Positions 54,250-63,764 of a DNA stretch of 64,000 bases are shown here, piece by piece; within the stretch, counting starts at the first letter, position 1, and each line of letters starts with the position of its first letter. Source of the stretch: Bacteroidia bacterium (GTDB lineage Bacteria > Bacteroidota > Bacteroidia > J057). Position numbers and translations under genes: made by a program. Location: contig JAUIGE010000014.1 of the NCBI GenBank assembly GCA_030430205.1, forward strand, positions 104,341-168,340. The letters are read 5' to 3'. Below the pieces are notes generated by a model. The model saw nothing but the letters and a program-made list of their open reading frames with translations, had not been told where the DNA came from and did no database searches.

Positions 54250-55143
54250 ATGGCACTTCAGGACAAATACATCAATCCGTTTACTGATTTTGGCTTTAAA
54301 AAGCTGTTTGGTAGCGAATTGAATAAAGATTTATTGATAGACTTTCTCAATCAGGTTTTGCCTGAAAAGCACCATGTAAAGGAGCTATCATATACCGCCA
54401 ATGAGCAATTAGGAGCTACTGAAATTGATCGGAAAGCCATTTTTGATCTTTATTGTACCAGCCCAAGTGGCGAACGCTTTATTGTAGAAATGCAAAAAGC
54501 AAAACAAAATTACTTTAAAGATCGAAGCGTGTATTATGCTTCATTCCCCATTCAAGATCAGGCAAAAAAAGGGATTTGGGATTTCGAATTGGCTGCTGTC
54601 TACACAATTGGAATTTTGGATTTTGTTTTTGATGAAGATAGAAATGATGGGGAAGTACGGCATGAAGTGAAGTTAAGGGATCAACACTGTCGGGTTTTCT
54701 ATGACAAACTTACCTTCATTTACCTTGAGATGCCTAAGTTTAAAAAGGCAGAAGATGAGTTAGTTACGAATTTTGATAAATGGATGTATGTATTAAAGCA
54801 TCTTCCAGACCTCCAAGGTCGCCCTGTAAGCTTACAAGAGAGAATTTTTCAAAAACTCTTTGAGGCCGCAGAAATTGCTCGTTTTGACCATCAGGAAAAA
54901 GCAAGATATGAGGAAAGCTTAAAGTATTATAGGGATTTGAAGAATGTTATAGATACTTCATTTGAGGAAGGTAGAGAGGAAGGTATAGAAAAAGGTAGGG
55001 AGGAAGGTATAGAAAAAGGTAGGGAGGAAGAAAAAGTTAAAACCGTCCTTAATTCTCATAAAGCAGGCCTGGATGTACAAACCATTTCATTGATTACAGG
55101 CCTGAGCATTGCAGAAATTGAACGGATAATTGAGGGAGGATAA
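54250..55143 (+). CDS. Rpn-family recombination-promoting nuclease / PDDEXK_2 'transposase'
   Basis: 297 residues. N-terminus YINPFTDFGFKKLFGSELNK, nuclease core AIFDLYCTSPSGERFIVEMQ, then KDRSVYYASFPIQDQ, YTIGILDFVF and VFYDKLTFIYLEMPKF. A 24-bp DNA repeat (54970-55017 and beyond) codes for REEGIEKG units, followed by the C-terminal helices (VQTISLITGLSIAEIERIIE). It is a distant paralogue of the gene at 20470 (same family, clearly different sequence). It stands 21 bases after xdhC. Confidence 0.85.
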   Translation: MALQDKYINPFTDFGFKKLFGSELNKDLLIDFLNQVLPEKHHVKELSYTANEQLGATEIDRKAIFDLYCTSPSGERFIVEMQKAKQNYFKDRSVYYASFPIQDQAKKGIWDFELAAVYTIGILDFVFDEDRNDGEVRHEVKLRDQHCRVFYDKLTFIYLEMPKFKKAEDELVTNFDKWMYVLKHLPDLQGRPVSLQERIFQKLFEAAEIARFDHQEKARYEESLKYYRDLKNVIDTSFEEGREEGIEKGREEGIEKGREEEKVKTVLNSHKAGLDVQTISLITGLSIAEIERIIEGG

Positions 55144-55159
55144 TTTCAATTAGAAATTC

Positions 55160-56326
55160 TCAATCCCAAAGCTCCAGCTGCAAAGACTTCTGCTTGTCCC
55201 CCACCCTCAGGCATCCAAAATACCTGCCAGAAGGGACAGCATTGCCAGTACTATCCACATGGTCCCATTCAAACGAATGAGAACCTGGGTTCAGCGTGTC
55301 GTTGAGCAGTTTGATGACTGATTTGCCCTGGCTATCATAGATATCCAGCGAGACCTGCGCTCGTTCTTTCAGGTCAAAATGGAAACTGCTAAGGGTAGAA
55401 GCTGGATTAGGAAAGCAACTGAATTCCTGAACGGGCCATTTGGCAGGCGATTCCAGCTTTGCAGAAACATCTGAAATCACCCTGACGCGATTCTGGTTGT
55501 ATTCGGTGACATAGATCTTGTTTTCCGCTTCATTTGCGCAAATGCCATTGGGGGCATTAAACCTGGCAGAAGCAGCCGGCCCATCGAGATAGCCTCCCTG
55601 GCCTGTCCCGGCAAAGTCACGAACCACGCCTTGCATGGATATCTGATGGATTTTGTTATCACCATTGGTGATGTAGAGGTAGCCATTGTGATAGGTCATA
55701 TATCCACAAGCCCAGGCCTGTACCAGCCCATTTACATGGGCAAACAATTTTACCGTTGGAGGCGAGCCCGGTATGATTTGATAGATATTGCCATCATGAG
55801 CACTGGAAACATAGAGCGTGTCGCCAGGTGTCCAGGCGATTCCCAGCGGCGTATTGATCGCCGATCCTGATAGGTAAAAGGACTTGGCCCCTGAGGGGCT
55901 TATCTTTCGGATATGGCTATTGCCTTCGGTCACATATAGATTCCCCGCTGTATCTACAGCGATGTCTTTGGGGCAGTTTAGCCCATTGGCCAGGATTTTA
56001 TTGGAGCCATCGGTGTTTACCTGGGCTACCCAGCCTGTTTGGCCAAGTGGACAGCATGCCACATACATCATAGTACCCGACGGGTCAAAGCCCAACCCCA
56101 GTGTCCGCCGAAGGCTACCTCCCGTGAGGAAAGCAGTATCAGCATTGCCATGAGCCCAAATTTTTCTGATTTGAGAGGATTCATTGGAGACATAGACATT
56201 GCCATCTTTATCAAGGGCGATATCTGAGGAGGAAGCATTTTGGAAGAAGGTATTCACGGTTTGTGAAAAGCCAGGCATGGCACAAAAGCCAGCCACAAGC
56301 AGCAGGAGGAAGAGAGTCTTTTTCAT
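55160..56326 (-). CDS. secreted NHL-repeat propeller with T9SS sorting domain
   Basis: 388 residues. Signal peptide MKKTLFLLLLVAGFCAMPGF, then NHL repeats (IALDKDGNVYVSNESSQIRK, IAVDTAGNLYVTEGNSHIRK, IAWTPGDTLYVSSAHDGNIY, ICANEAENKIYVTEYNQNRV), which form a beta-propeller of about six blades. The last about 80 residues (FSCFPNPASTLSSFHF ... VPSGRYFGCLRVGDKQ) are a T9SS type A sorting domain with a FlgD-like 'hSfeWdG.d..G..vpsG.Y' signature. It is an extracellular protein of unknown partner. Confidence 0.87.
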   Translation of the reverse strand: MKKTLFLLLLVAGFCAMPGFSQTVNTFFQNASSSDIALDKDGNVYVSNESSQIRKIWAHGNADTAFLTGGSLRRTLGLGFDPSGTMMYVACCPLGQTGWVAQVNTDGSNKILANGLNCPKDIAVDTAGNLYVTEGNSHIRKISPSGAKSFYLSGSAINTPLGIAWTPGDTLYVSSAHDGNIYQIIPGSPPTVKLFAHVNGLVQAWACGYMTYHNGYLYITNGDNKIHQISMQGVVRDFAGTGQGGYLDGPAASARFNAPNGICANEAENKIYVTEYNQNRVRVISDVSAKLESPAKWPVQEFSCFPNPASTLSSFHFDLKERAQVSLDIYDSQGKSVIKLLNDTLNPGSHSFEWDHVDSTGNAVPSGRYFGCLRVGDKQKSLQLELWD

Positions 56327-56397
56327 TGCATGTTTAATTACTTACATGCAAAACTAGGAGCTGGCTATTCTCCAAAATTGTAAAAATGGAACATGAC

Positions 56398-57216
56398 TCA
56401 ATCCCCGAGATGCAGGTCTACCATATGCTTTTGCTGGAAAAAGGCATGGGGGCATTCACCAGTTAGTTTTTTGAAGAGGTGGATGAAATGTGCCTGATCA
56501 TGAAAATCATGATCGTGGGCCAGTTGCGTGAGCAGCTTATCTGTGTTGTGCCATTTGTCATCTACACTCCTTCTGATTTTGCTTATTTGAGCAAATTGTT
56601 TGGGTGTGACCCCCACATGTTCTTTAAACAGCCTTCTAAAATGTTGCCTGCTGATCCCTGTTCGATGAGCCAACTCATCTACCTGAATCACTTCTTTTCC
56701 GCTCTCAAGTACACGGTGAGCGTAAGGAATCCATATTTGCAATTTGTTTTGGGGGTTCAACTCAGGTAGCAATAAAGATTCGAGTTTTTCCAAAAAACAA
56801 GGGTTGAAAAGGTCTGCATCTAATGCGCTAAATTTGTCTAAAAGAGCCTTGGGAAAACAATCTTCCACCCGGATCAGCTGATGGCTCAACTCAATGGGAG
56901 GAAGACCCAAAAGCAAATTTATCGCCCATGGGTACATATTGATGATGAGCGCCTCTGTAGTTCCCTGCCCTTTGAAAAGAGTGAAATGCTGCGTTAAGCC
57001 AATCACAAAAGCTCCTTTGGCCTGATAGAAAGTAAGCCCATCAAGAGAAATCTGAAAAGGGTCACCTTTACAAAACCAAATGGCCACCAATCCATTTTGA
57101 ATACCTTTCAAACTATTGCCTGCTTGAATAATTTCCCCCCAGTCCAGAGAGCATAGATTGAAGGAATGAATATAGGATCGAAGATTTAGGTTTTGTGGGC
57201 GAATCGTTTGTACCAT
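56398..57216 (-). CDS. AraC-family transcriptional regulator
   Basis: 272 residues from the ATG at 57216 (a TTG two codons upstream is the alternative). The N-terminal part (LKGIQNGLVAIWFCKGDPFQ, AKGAFVIGLTQHFTLF) resembles the DUF6597-like sensor cupin found in many Bacteroidota AraC proteins. The C-terminal DNA-binding part has the two helix-turn-helix units: IQVDELAHRTGISRQHFRRL and LAHDHDFHDQAHFIHLFKKL. The ligand and target genes are unknown. The next gene is divergent (57355), so that gene is the obvious first candidate target. Confidence 0.87.
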   Translation of the reverse strand: MVQTIRPQNLNLRSYIHSFNLCSLDWGEIIQAGNSLKGIQNGLVAIWFCKGDPFQISLDGLTFYQAKGAFVIGLTQHFTLFKGQGTTEALIINMYPWAINLLLGLPPIELSHQLIRVEDCFPKALLDKFSALDADLFNPCFLEKLESLLLPELNPQNKLQIWIPYAHRVLESGKEVIQVDELAHRTGISRQHFRRLFKEHVGVTPKQFAQISKIRRSVDDKWHNTDKLLTQLAHDHDFHDQAHFIHLFKKLTGECPHAFFQQKHMVDLHLGD

Positions 57217-57354
57217 CTCCAAAAAATCAGCATTTTTTGACCGAAATAAAACGACATAATCATGTGAATCGTTAGTTGTTTTCCCAGCTACATTTCCGGC
57301 TTTTACGAAATAGTAATTATTATTAGCTTGTACATTCCTTCAATCCGACAAAGT

Positions 57355-58614
57355 ATGACACGCTACGCGCTCCTTTTGACCTTCATCTGCAGCCTGACTT
57401 TCAGTTATGGGCAGGAGATTCCACCAGAGACAATATTTTACCTCATGAAGCAGCCGGGCATGCTTCAGCCCCAGATTTCAGGCCCCAAAAGCCTCTGTGA
57501 AGGCAGCGATGCCCTCTTCCGCGCTGAGCGCGTAGGCCCCGAGGACAAACTCCTCTGGGAGGTCATCGGCCCTGCCAGGCTGATTTTTGCCAAAGGCAAA
57601 ATCGCGAAAATACAGGCCACAGGCCCCGGAAAAGTGGTGCTTGTCGCGCAGCGACAAACCCTCTGGGGCGATGGCACCGACAGCCTGAAGCTGCATGTAC
57701 GGGCCAATCCACCCCTGGATTTGGGTAAAGACACCGTGATTTGTGAAGGCCTCAGCCTTAAGCTCGCTGCGCCCAAAGGCTTTGCCAGCTACCGCTGGCA
57801 GGATGGTTCAGGCGCCGATAGCCTGAGGGTTTTGGCAAGTGGCACCATCTGGCTGATGGTCGAGGACAGCGCAGGCTGTAAGGCGCAGGACATCCTGCAG
57901 GTCGAAGTGGCGGGCGTACCCGAGCCAGAGCTCGGGGAGGATCTGGCCACCTGCCGAGGGGCCAGCTATATCCTCAATCCCGGCAGCTTTGCTGCCTACA
58001 AATGGCAGGATGGCAGCACCAAACCCACATATACCCCTTCCAAAGCAGGCTCTTTCTGGGTAGAAGTCACCAATGTCTGCGGCAAAAAAGCCCGCGATAC
58101 CGTCAAAATCAAAAAATGGCAAGGGCCTGAAATTGACCTGGGGAAAAATGTATTTTTCTGCGAAGGCGACACCGTCGAGCTGGACGCTGGCGAAGGTTTT
58201 GTCAGCTATCGCTGGCAGGATGGCTCCATCCGCCGCAAGATTCCGGTCTATGAGACCGGGACATATAAGGTCATTGCCAGGGACAAAGAAGGCTGTACGG
58301 TGACCGATTCCGCCTTTTTCGAAATCGAAAACTGCATCACCGACCTCGGCCTACCTCTGGCCTTTACCCCCAATGATGATGGCCTAAACGACATTTTTAA
58401 GCCGCTTTCTCTCAAAAATATCCGGAACATGGCCATCCAGATTTTTGACCCCAATGGCAAACTCGTCTACCTCTCGGACTCCAAAAAAGCTTCCTGGGAC
58501 GGGCAGTTTGAAAACCAAAAACTCCCCAATGGTGAGTACATCTATTCCATTCAGTACCAACTCGCCGGTGGCGAGGTGAAGTATGATGCGGGAAGGGTGG
58601 AATTGAGAAGATGA
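57355..58614 (+). CDS. secreted CHU/gliding-type C-terminal domain protein (T9SS type B)
   Basis: 419 residues from the ATG at 57355, where MTRYALLLTFICSLTFSYGQ is a clean signal peptide; a TTG nine codons upstream opens the same frame. After an Ig-like domain come three similar units marked by 'ygsfasYRWQDGS' (YRWQDGSG, YKWQDGST, YRWQDGSI), each with Cys residues and a 'L.LGkD...C.G....L' start. The end (FTPNDDGLNDIFKPLSLKNI ... WDGQFENQKLPNGEYIYSIQ) is the gliding-motility-associated domain that sorts type B T9SS substrates to the surface. It is convergent with the LytTR gene, 10 bases apart. Confidence 0.9.
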   Translation: MTRYALLLTFICSLTFSYGQEIPPETIFYLMKQPGMLQPQISGPKSLCEGSDALFRAERVGPEDKLLWEVIGPARLIFAKGKIAKIQATGPGKVVLVAQRQTLWGDGTDSLKLHVRANPPLDLGKDTVICEGLSLKLAAPKGFASYRWQDGSGADSLRVLASGTIWLMVEDSAGCKAQDILQVEVAGVPEPELGEDLATCRGASYILNPGSFAAYKWQDGSTKPTYTPSKAGSFWVEVTNVCGKKARDTVKIKKWQGPEIDLGKNVFFCEGDTVELDAGEGFVSYRWQDGSIRRKIPVYETGTYKVIARDKEGCTVTDSAFFEIENCITDLGLPLAFTPNDDGLNDIFKPLSLKNIRNMAIQIFDPNGKLVYLSDSKKASWDGQFENQKLPNGEYIYSIQYQLAGGEVKYDAGRVELRR

Positions 58615-58624
58615 GCTAATCCTC

Positions 58625-59389
58625 TTACCCCTTAAGCCACAGCTTAAAATTTGCGGCTCGCTCTGAGCTGACGACCATCTCTTCTTCGAATGGGGGATTC
58701 ATTTCCAGTATGAGGCGTGCCTTGCTGTGTGGCAGCATGCTGCTGATGGCGTCTATGCAGACGATATGCTTGCGGTTGATGCGGAAAAAACGGCTGGGGT
58801 CCAGCAGGCTCTCCAGTTGCTCCATATTGTGGTCGCTGAGGTAGTCCTGCCCGCTGGAGGTGCGCAGCAGGGTGTTTTTGGCTGCCAGGTAAAAATAGGC
58901 GACATCCCTGATTTCGATGGTTTTGAGCTTGCCTCCCTGCTTGACGAGCAGGCGCTGTTGAAAGCGGTGCTGTTGCGCTTGCATCGCGATGGCAAGCTGC
59001 TGGTAGTCAATGCTTTCAATCAGACTTTTTTGCCCAAATATTTTTTTGTATTTCTCCAAAGCTGCTGCCAAATCCGCTTCTTTGATCGGTTTGAGCAGGT
59101 AGTCTATGCTGTTGAGTTGGAAGGCGCGAATCGCATAATCATTGTATGCCGTGGTGAAAATCACTGGCGCTTCCAGCTTATGCTTTTCGAATATCTCGAA
59201 AGACTCTCCATCTGCCAGATGGATGTCCAAAAAAACCAGATCCGGTGCCGGATGAGCCGCAAACCAGGCAAGGCTGTCTTCGACAGTGTCAAGTTCTGCC
59301 ACGATCTGAGCGGCAGGCTCCAGCGCGAGAATCATTTTTTTCAGCCGGTTGACAGCGGCGGTTTCGTCTTCTATCAGGAGAATTTTCAT
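58625..59389 (-). CDS. LytTR-family response regulator
   Basis: 254 residues. Receiver domain with the acidic pair LLIEDET and the phosphoacceptor in LVFLDIH (Asp55); TAYNDYAIRAFQLNSIDYLLKP follows with the conserved Thr and Lys. The LytTR DNA-binding domain (VKQGGKLKTIEIRDVAYF, LLDPSRFFRINRKHIV) fills the C-terminal part. It is translationally coupled (ATGA, 4-base overlap) to the sensor kinase gene upstream, so the two form one system. Confidence 0.95.
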   Translation of the reverse strand: MKILLIEDETAAVNRLKKMILALEPAAQIVAELDTVEDSLAWFAAHPAPDLVFLDIHLADGESFEIFEKHKLEAPVIFTTAYNDYAIRAFQLNSIDYLLKPIKEADLAAALEKYKKIFGQKSLIESIDYQQLAIAMQAQQHRFQQRLLVKQGGKLKTIEIRDVAYFYLAAKNTLLRTSSGQDYLSDHNMEQLESLLDPSRFFRINRKHIVCIDAISSMLPHSKARLILEMNPPFEEEMVVSSERAANFKLWLKG

Positions 59390-62199
59390 GTGGATGAATG
59401 CAACAAAGGGATTTTTACCATAAATCTATCCTCATCTGAGAGGATTTCTACTTCCCGCTCTGTGAGGAGCGCATAGCGGCGGCGGATATTTTGCAAGCCT
59501 AGTTTGGTGGAGGGAACGGCCGTTCGCTTCAGCTGAACAGGGTTTTCAATGCAGACATATTCTCCCTCGCTGCGAATGTGAATCTGTAGATTTTTGGCCT
59601 GGGAAATGACATTGTGTTTTACCGCATTTTCCACCAACATCTGCAAACTCAATGGAACGATATGAAGCTGCATGAGAGATGCATCTATGTCTATCTGGAG
59701 ATCCAGTTTGCCACCGTATCGCTTTTTTTGCAAAAAATAATAATCCTGCAAAATTTCCAATTCTTCCTTTAGAGAAATGCTGTCTTTATCCCTGAATGCC
59801 AGCATATTACGAAACAAATCAGAGAGTTTTTCGACATAGCGAATAGCCACCTGAGGCTCTTCATCAATCAGGTTGATAAGGGTATTGAAACTATTGAAGA
59901 GGAAGTGCGGATTAACCTGGCTGCGCAGGGTTTCAAATTGAAAACGGATTTTTTCCTGCTCCAATAATTCCCGCTTGCGGAGCTGCCGCTCGCGGTATCG
60001 CCACAGCAGAAAAAGTAAATAGGCGGCAGCCGCCAGAGCGAGCAGGACAAACCACCATTTTTGCCAAATGGGGTAATGAATGCGGAAAGCATAGCTGACA
60101 GCCTGGCTCTCCCCTCCCCCATCTGCGATGGCCTCCACTTCAAAAAGATACTTACCAGGGGCAAGTTTGGGAAAAGTGACGCTGCGGTCAGCGGTCTGCT
60201 GCCATTCCTTCGAAAGACCCAGCAGGCGGTAGCGATACCTGAGGGCATCGGCTTTGAGGTACCAAAGGCCCGTGAAGTCAAAGCGCAAATTGTTTTGGTC
60301 GTAGGCGAGGGAAAGAGGATTTTCCGTCAGTTTTTCCTGAAAAAGATACACGCCTGTGAGGCGTGTCTGTACCCGCGATGCCAGCGGAATGCCCGCCTGG
60401 TAGCGAAAAAGCCCTTGAGGGCTTCCCACCCAAATATACCCCTGCTGGCCACGGGCCAGCACATTGAGGTCCGCCTCCAGGCCTTCCAGGCCTGCCTCCC
60501 CACCAAAGCTAAGGCTTTGGTTATGTGCAGGTTCGATTATATCGATCCCATGGGGATGGGAGATCAACATGCGCATCTGCGCATCGAGCAGCAGGCCTGC
60601 GGCCTGTCGCTGGCTCAGCGAAGGCGAGCTTGCGAGCAAGCTGTCTCCCTGCATCCGCAGCACCCCTTTATCCTTCGTGGCAAACCACATCACGCCTTGT
60701 TGATCCTCGGCTATGCTGTAAATGCTGAATTCTTCCAGCCCGGCTATCCGCTTTATAAGCTGACCATCAAAAACATAGGCCCCTCTGCCGTCGGTACCAA
60801 ACCAAATCAGGCCCTTGCTGTCCACAAAAACGTGGTAGATATAATTGGTGCCGAGGCCATCTTTCTGGTCAAAATTGGTGAAAGTGGGGCGCCCGTCCGT
60901 TTGCCATTCACAGCGGGATACCCCTCCCAAAGTCGCCACCCAATGCGCATTTCCCTTTTGGGCAAATGCCAGCACATTGTTGTTAATAAGGCCTTCGGCC
61001 TCTGTGAAAAACCGTCGCTGACGGCTTTGGGGATCAAATTGTATGATACCTTCTCCGAAGGTCCCCAGCAGCAATTCGCCCGTATTTTTTTCGCTTATGC
61101 TGATAATAGCAGCGCTCGTAGGATAGATCAAAGAGTCTATCTTTCCGGCTGAATTTCTGCTGAAAAAGCCGTCTTTGGCAGCAAAATACAGCATGCCATC
61201 TCTGGCTTCGTAGACAGTCTGTATATGGGCTTGCACCGCCTGTATTTTTTCAAAGCGGTAGCTTGCTGAAAGGAAGCCGTGGCTGCTGCTGCTCACCCAT
61301 ATCTGGCCGCGGCCATCGCTGAGCAAAGCATGAATGCTTTCGCGCCTATCCTGCAGCCAGGGCCGCCAGTTGCCCTGCTCCCAGGCCCAAAGGCCCTTTC
61401 GATCGGTTCCGATCAGGAGTTGGTTTTCGAGGGCGAGCAGCTGGTTGACAGCGCCGGTGCGCTGCCCTGCCGGCGAAGCCAGGAGCGAGAGGGAGTCTCT
61501 CGCGGGATAGTATTCCGCTACGCCGCCTTCGTACATGCCGAGCCAGATCTGGCCATTTTTTCCCAATGCCAATTCCCTGACAATCAGGTCGGGAAGGCCG
61601 TCTTTTTCATTTATCAGCTTGATCTGAAGCTGGTCATTTTCCCAAAATAACTGCATCAATCCGCCATCACTCCCGGCAAATAAATTGCCTGAGGAGTCCG
61701 CAATCAAGGCATAGATGTCGTCATCGGATAAGCCGTCTTCAGTAGATCTTTGGTACAAATGACGGCCATTGTGGTAGTACAGACCTTCGCCATAGGTGGC
61801 GAACCAGAGGTTGCCCAGCCTATCTACCGCGATAGCGGTGATCGCGAGGCCGGGCAAGCCTTCTTCAGGCTCAAAAAGCGAAAAAACATTTTCCCTCAAA
61901 AAGCAGATTTGCCCGTTTTCGTAGCCCAGCCAGATTTCACCATTTTTCAATCGCTGCATGCTGCTTACTTTGCTATCTTTCACAGGCCCCTCAAAAGCCT
62001 CCCAACTCAGGCCGTCATAGCGGTATATCACCTCTTTTTCTCCCATCCAGATAAAGCCTTCCTCGTCCATGACCCACTCCTTTGGCACAAAATCCCCCAT
62101 CAACTCCTCCACCCGAAAGTGCGGCAGCTGGGCATATCCCACCCCCATCAAAAGGCCCAAAAGGATGGGCACCCATAAATAAACGGCAAATCCTCTCAT
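59386..62199 (-). CDS. sensor histidine kinase with periplasmic two-component propeller (LytS type)
   Basis: 937 residues. Signal or anchor at residues 1-24. Residues about 30-640 hold Reg_prop propeller repeats (GLPGLAITAIAVDRLGNLWF, GLSDDDIYALIADSSGNLFA, DGLGTNYIYHVFVDSKGLIW). A Y_Y_Y domain is at about 650-710 (YRYRLLGLSKEW, APGKYLFEVEA), one membrane helix at about 713-735 (WWFVLLALAAAAYLLFLL), then a coiled linker. The His_kinase domain has RSQVNPHFLFNSFNTL (phosphoacceptor His about 764) and the ATPase domain MLVENAVKHNVI. It senses an unknown periplasmic, often glycan-related, signal and phosphorylates the LytTR regulator. ATGA overlap with that gene. Confidence 0.95.
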   Translation of the reverse strand: MRGFAVYLWVPILLGLLMGVGYAQLPHFRVEELMGDFVPKEWVMDEEGFIWMGEKEVIYRYDGLSWEAFEGPVKDSKVSSMQRLKNGEIWLGYENGQICFLRENVFSLFEPEEGLPGLAITAIAVDRLGNLWFATYGEGLYYHNGRHLYQRSTEDGLSDDDIYALIADSSGNLFAGSDGGLMQLFWENDQLQIKLINEKDGLPDLIVRELALGKNGQIWLGMYEGGVAEYYPARDSLSLLASPAGQRTGAVNQLLALENQLLIGTDRKGLWAWEQGNWRPWLQDRRESIHALLSDGRGQIWVSSSSHGFLSASYRFEKIQAVQAHIQTVYEARDGMLYFAAKDGFFSRNSAGKIDSLIYPTSAAIISISEKNTGELLLGTFGEGIIQFDPQSRQRRFFTEAEGLINNNVLAFAQKGNAHWVATLGGVSRCEWQTDGRPTFTNFDQKDGLGTNYIYHVFVDSKGLIWFGTDGRGAYVFDGQLIKRIAGLEEFSIYSIAEDQQGVMWFATKDKGVLRMQGDSLLASSPSLSQRQAAGLLLDAQMRMLISHPHGIDIIEPAHNQSLSFGGEAGLEGLEADLNVLARGQQGYIWVGSPQGLFRYQAGIPLASRVQTRLTGVYLFQEKLTENPLSLAYDQNNLRFDFTGLWYLKADALRYRYRLLGLSKEWQQTADRSVTFPKLAPGKYLFEVEAIADGGGESQAVSYAFRIHYPIWQKWWFVLLALAAAAYLLFLLWRYRERQLRKRELLEQEKIRFQFETLRSQVNPHFLFNSFNTLINLIDEEPQVAIRYVEKLSDLFRNMLAFRDKDSISLKEELEILQDYYFLQKKRYGGKLDLQIDIDASLMQLHIVPLSLQMLVENAVKHNVISQAKNLQIHIRSEGEYVCIENPVQLKRTAVPSTKLGLQNIRRRYALLTEREVEILSDEDRFMVKIPLLHSST

Positions 62200-62210
62200 C
62201 TTCTAATCTG

Positions 62211-62765
62211 CTAATCTGCTAATCCCCTCATCCGCAACTCCCCTTCCATCACCACATAAATCTCCTCCGCGATCTTCTGGCTCATGATTTTGGGAATGCT
62301 GATGTCGTGTTCTTCCAAAAATACCGTGAATTCCGAACGGATCAAAAGCTTGCCATCTTCTATGGTCATCTCACTGCGAATGATGCGTTCCTGCTTCACG
62401 CCGTGAATGTCCAGCATGCCTTTGGCGCGGACACTGTGTGTACCGTCCTTCGAAAAATCAATTTTCTCAATCAATTTCCCGGAAAAGGTCGCTTTGGGAA
62501 ATAGCTCGCTTTCGAGGTAATTTTCGTTGAAATGCTCCCGCTGCAAAGGGCTGTTAAAGCCCTGAAAGCTGGTCATAGGGATAGAAAAAGCAAAAGTTTG
62601 CTTTTCTGCATCTATCAGGCCTTTCAGCTGATTGGATTCTGCCTGAATCAGCTCCAGAGGCGCATCTGAGCTAAAAGCGATTTTACCGCCAGCACCCGCA
62701 TATATTTGTGCCGATAGCGGGAAGCTGAGGGAAAAAGCCAGGATGAGTATGCAAAGGGATTTCAT
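62211..62765 (-). CDS. YceI-like exported protein
   Basis: 184 residues from the ATG at 62765 (MKSLCILILAFSLSFPLSAQ signal peptide); an in-frame ATG at 62783 adds a short polar tail and is less likely. The lipocalin-like YceI fold is suggested by FAFSIPMTSFQGFNSPLQRE, HFNENYLESELFPKATFSGK, KGMLDIHGVKQERIIRSEM and FLEEHDISIPKI. YceI proteins bind long isoprenoid lipids in the periplasm; the role here is not known. It is upstream of the kinase gene by 11 bases and divergent from the next gene. Confidence 0.85.
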   Translation of the reverse strand: MKSLCILILAFSLSFPLSAQIYAGAGGKIAFSSDAPLELIQAESNQLKGLIDAEKQTFAFSIPMTSFQGFNSPLQREHFNENYLESELFPKATFSGKLIEKIDFSKDGTHSVRAKGMLDIHGVKQERIIRSEMTIEDGKLLIRSEFTVFLEEHDISIPKIMSQKIAEEIYVVMEGELRMRGLAD

Positions 62766-62817
62766 GAAATCGGCGTCTACCATCTTTTTTTCCTAAATTT
62801 TGAAAAAGTTCGAATCT

Positions 62818-63669
62818 ATGTCAACTGCACAACGAATCTTCCTGCTGTTTATGTTACCCCTGCTGGCAGCCTGCCAGGCGCCCGAGCCGAAAGGCGCAGC
62901 GGAAAAGAATGCACCTTTTTTGTCAATCCCCTATATCAGTACGCCTGTTCAGTTGGATGGGAAGTTGGAAGAATGGAAGGAAAAAGCCTATTGTGACGGC
63001 TGGTGGGACCTGGATCGCCTGCGCCATGCAGACTGGTACGATCCGGGGCGAAACCGGCTAACCAATCATGGGGAAGAAAATACCGCTGCTGACGATCTGC
63101 GATCGCGTTATTATATCGCCTGGAGCGATAGTTTTCTCTACCTGGGCGCGGAGGTTCACGACAATGTCAATGATGTGACCGAATCCCGCCATGCGCCCAG
63201 GCGCTGGTATTACAAAGACGCCATCGCGTTTTTTGTGGAAGCGCCACTCGATTCGGTCAATGAATCCTTCGGAGAAGGGGATCACGGTTTCGCCTTCGTG
63301 ATCGATAGCTTGCGCCCTGATTACGCCGCCTGGTGGCGGCATGGCACGGCTGACAGCAGCTTCATAGAAGAGCCTCTCCCGCCGCAGGCGGGTAGCTATG
63401 CAATCCACTTTGACCCATGGGGTCAAAGTCCTGCCGACTATGTCCTGGAGGCAAAAATTGCCATGTACCAGACTTTTGCAACAAGTGACCCTGCCTGGCG
63501 GGCACCCCGGGAAGGCGATCGATATCGCCTGATGATCGTGCATTGCGACCCCGATGGGGGCGAGTATGGGGGGCATTTGCTGATTTATGGCAAAGGAGAT
63601 GCAGATGAAAGCTGGCAGGAGCTTCGCTTAAGCGGGGAGATCGATGGGATCGAGCGGAGGGAAAGATAA
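62818..63669 (+). CDS. CBM9-like lipoprotein
   Basis: 283 residues from the ATG at 62818; a TTG at 62800 opens the same frame. Lipoprotein signal with LLAAC (Cys about 19). The mature part looks like a DOMON/CBM9 module: PVQLDGKLEEWKEKAYCDGW near the start, YIAWSDSFLYLGAEVHDN, KDAIAFFVEAP, then YVLEAKIAM and GDRYRLMIVHCDPDGG. This fold binds sugars or haem. It may be a sugar-binding partner at the outer membrane. No SusCD pair is next to it. It is divergent from the YceI-like gene, with 52 bases between the starts. Confidence 0.75.
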   Translation: MSTAQRIFLLFMLPLLAACQAPEPKGAAEKNAPFLSIPYISTPVQLDGKLEEWKEKAYCDGWWDLDRLRHADWYDPGRNRLTNHGEENTAADDLRSRYYIAWSDSFLYLGAEVHDNVNDVTESRHAPRRWYYKDAIAFFVEAPLDSVNESFGEGDHGFAFVIDSLRPDYAAWWRHGTADSSFIEEPLPPQAGSYAIHFDPWGQSPADYVLEAKIAMYQTFATSDPAWRAPREGDRYRLMIVHCDPDGGEYGGHLLIYGKGDADESWQELRLSGEIDGIERRER

Positions 63670-63764
63670 GAATTGAGGCAGATTTCCACGAGGATGATTG
63701 GATCAAATGGTCGTAATACTTTGGGGTCTCTTTTTCAGTAGAAATGGGTTTAGATCCTTTGAAT

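Noticed and set aside
60061..61152. 363-residue open frame on the plus strand
   Set aside because: Antisense to the propeller kinase gene; composition only.
62809..62816. tRNA T-loop (TTCGAAT)
   Set aside because: No acceptor or anticodon arms around it; chance match in the leader of the CBM9-like gene.
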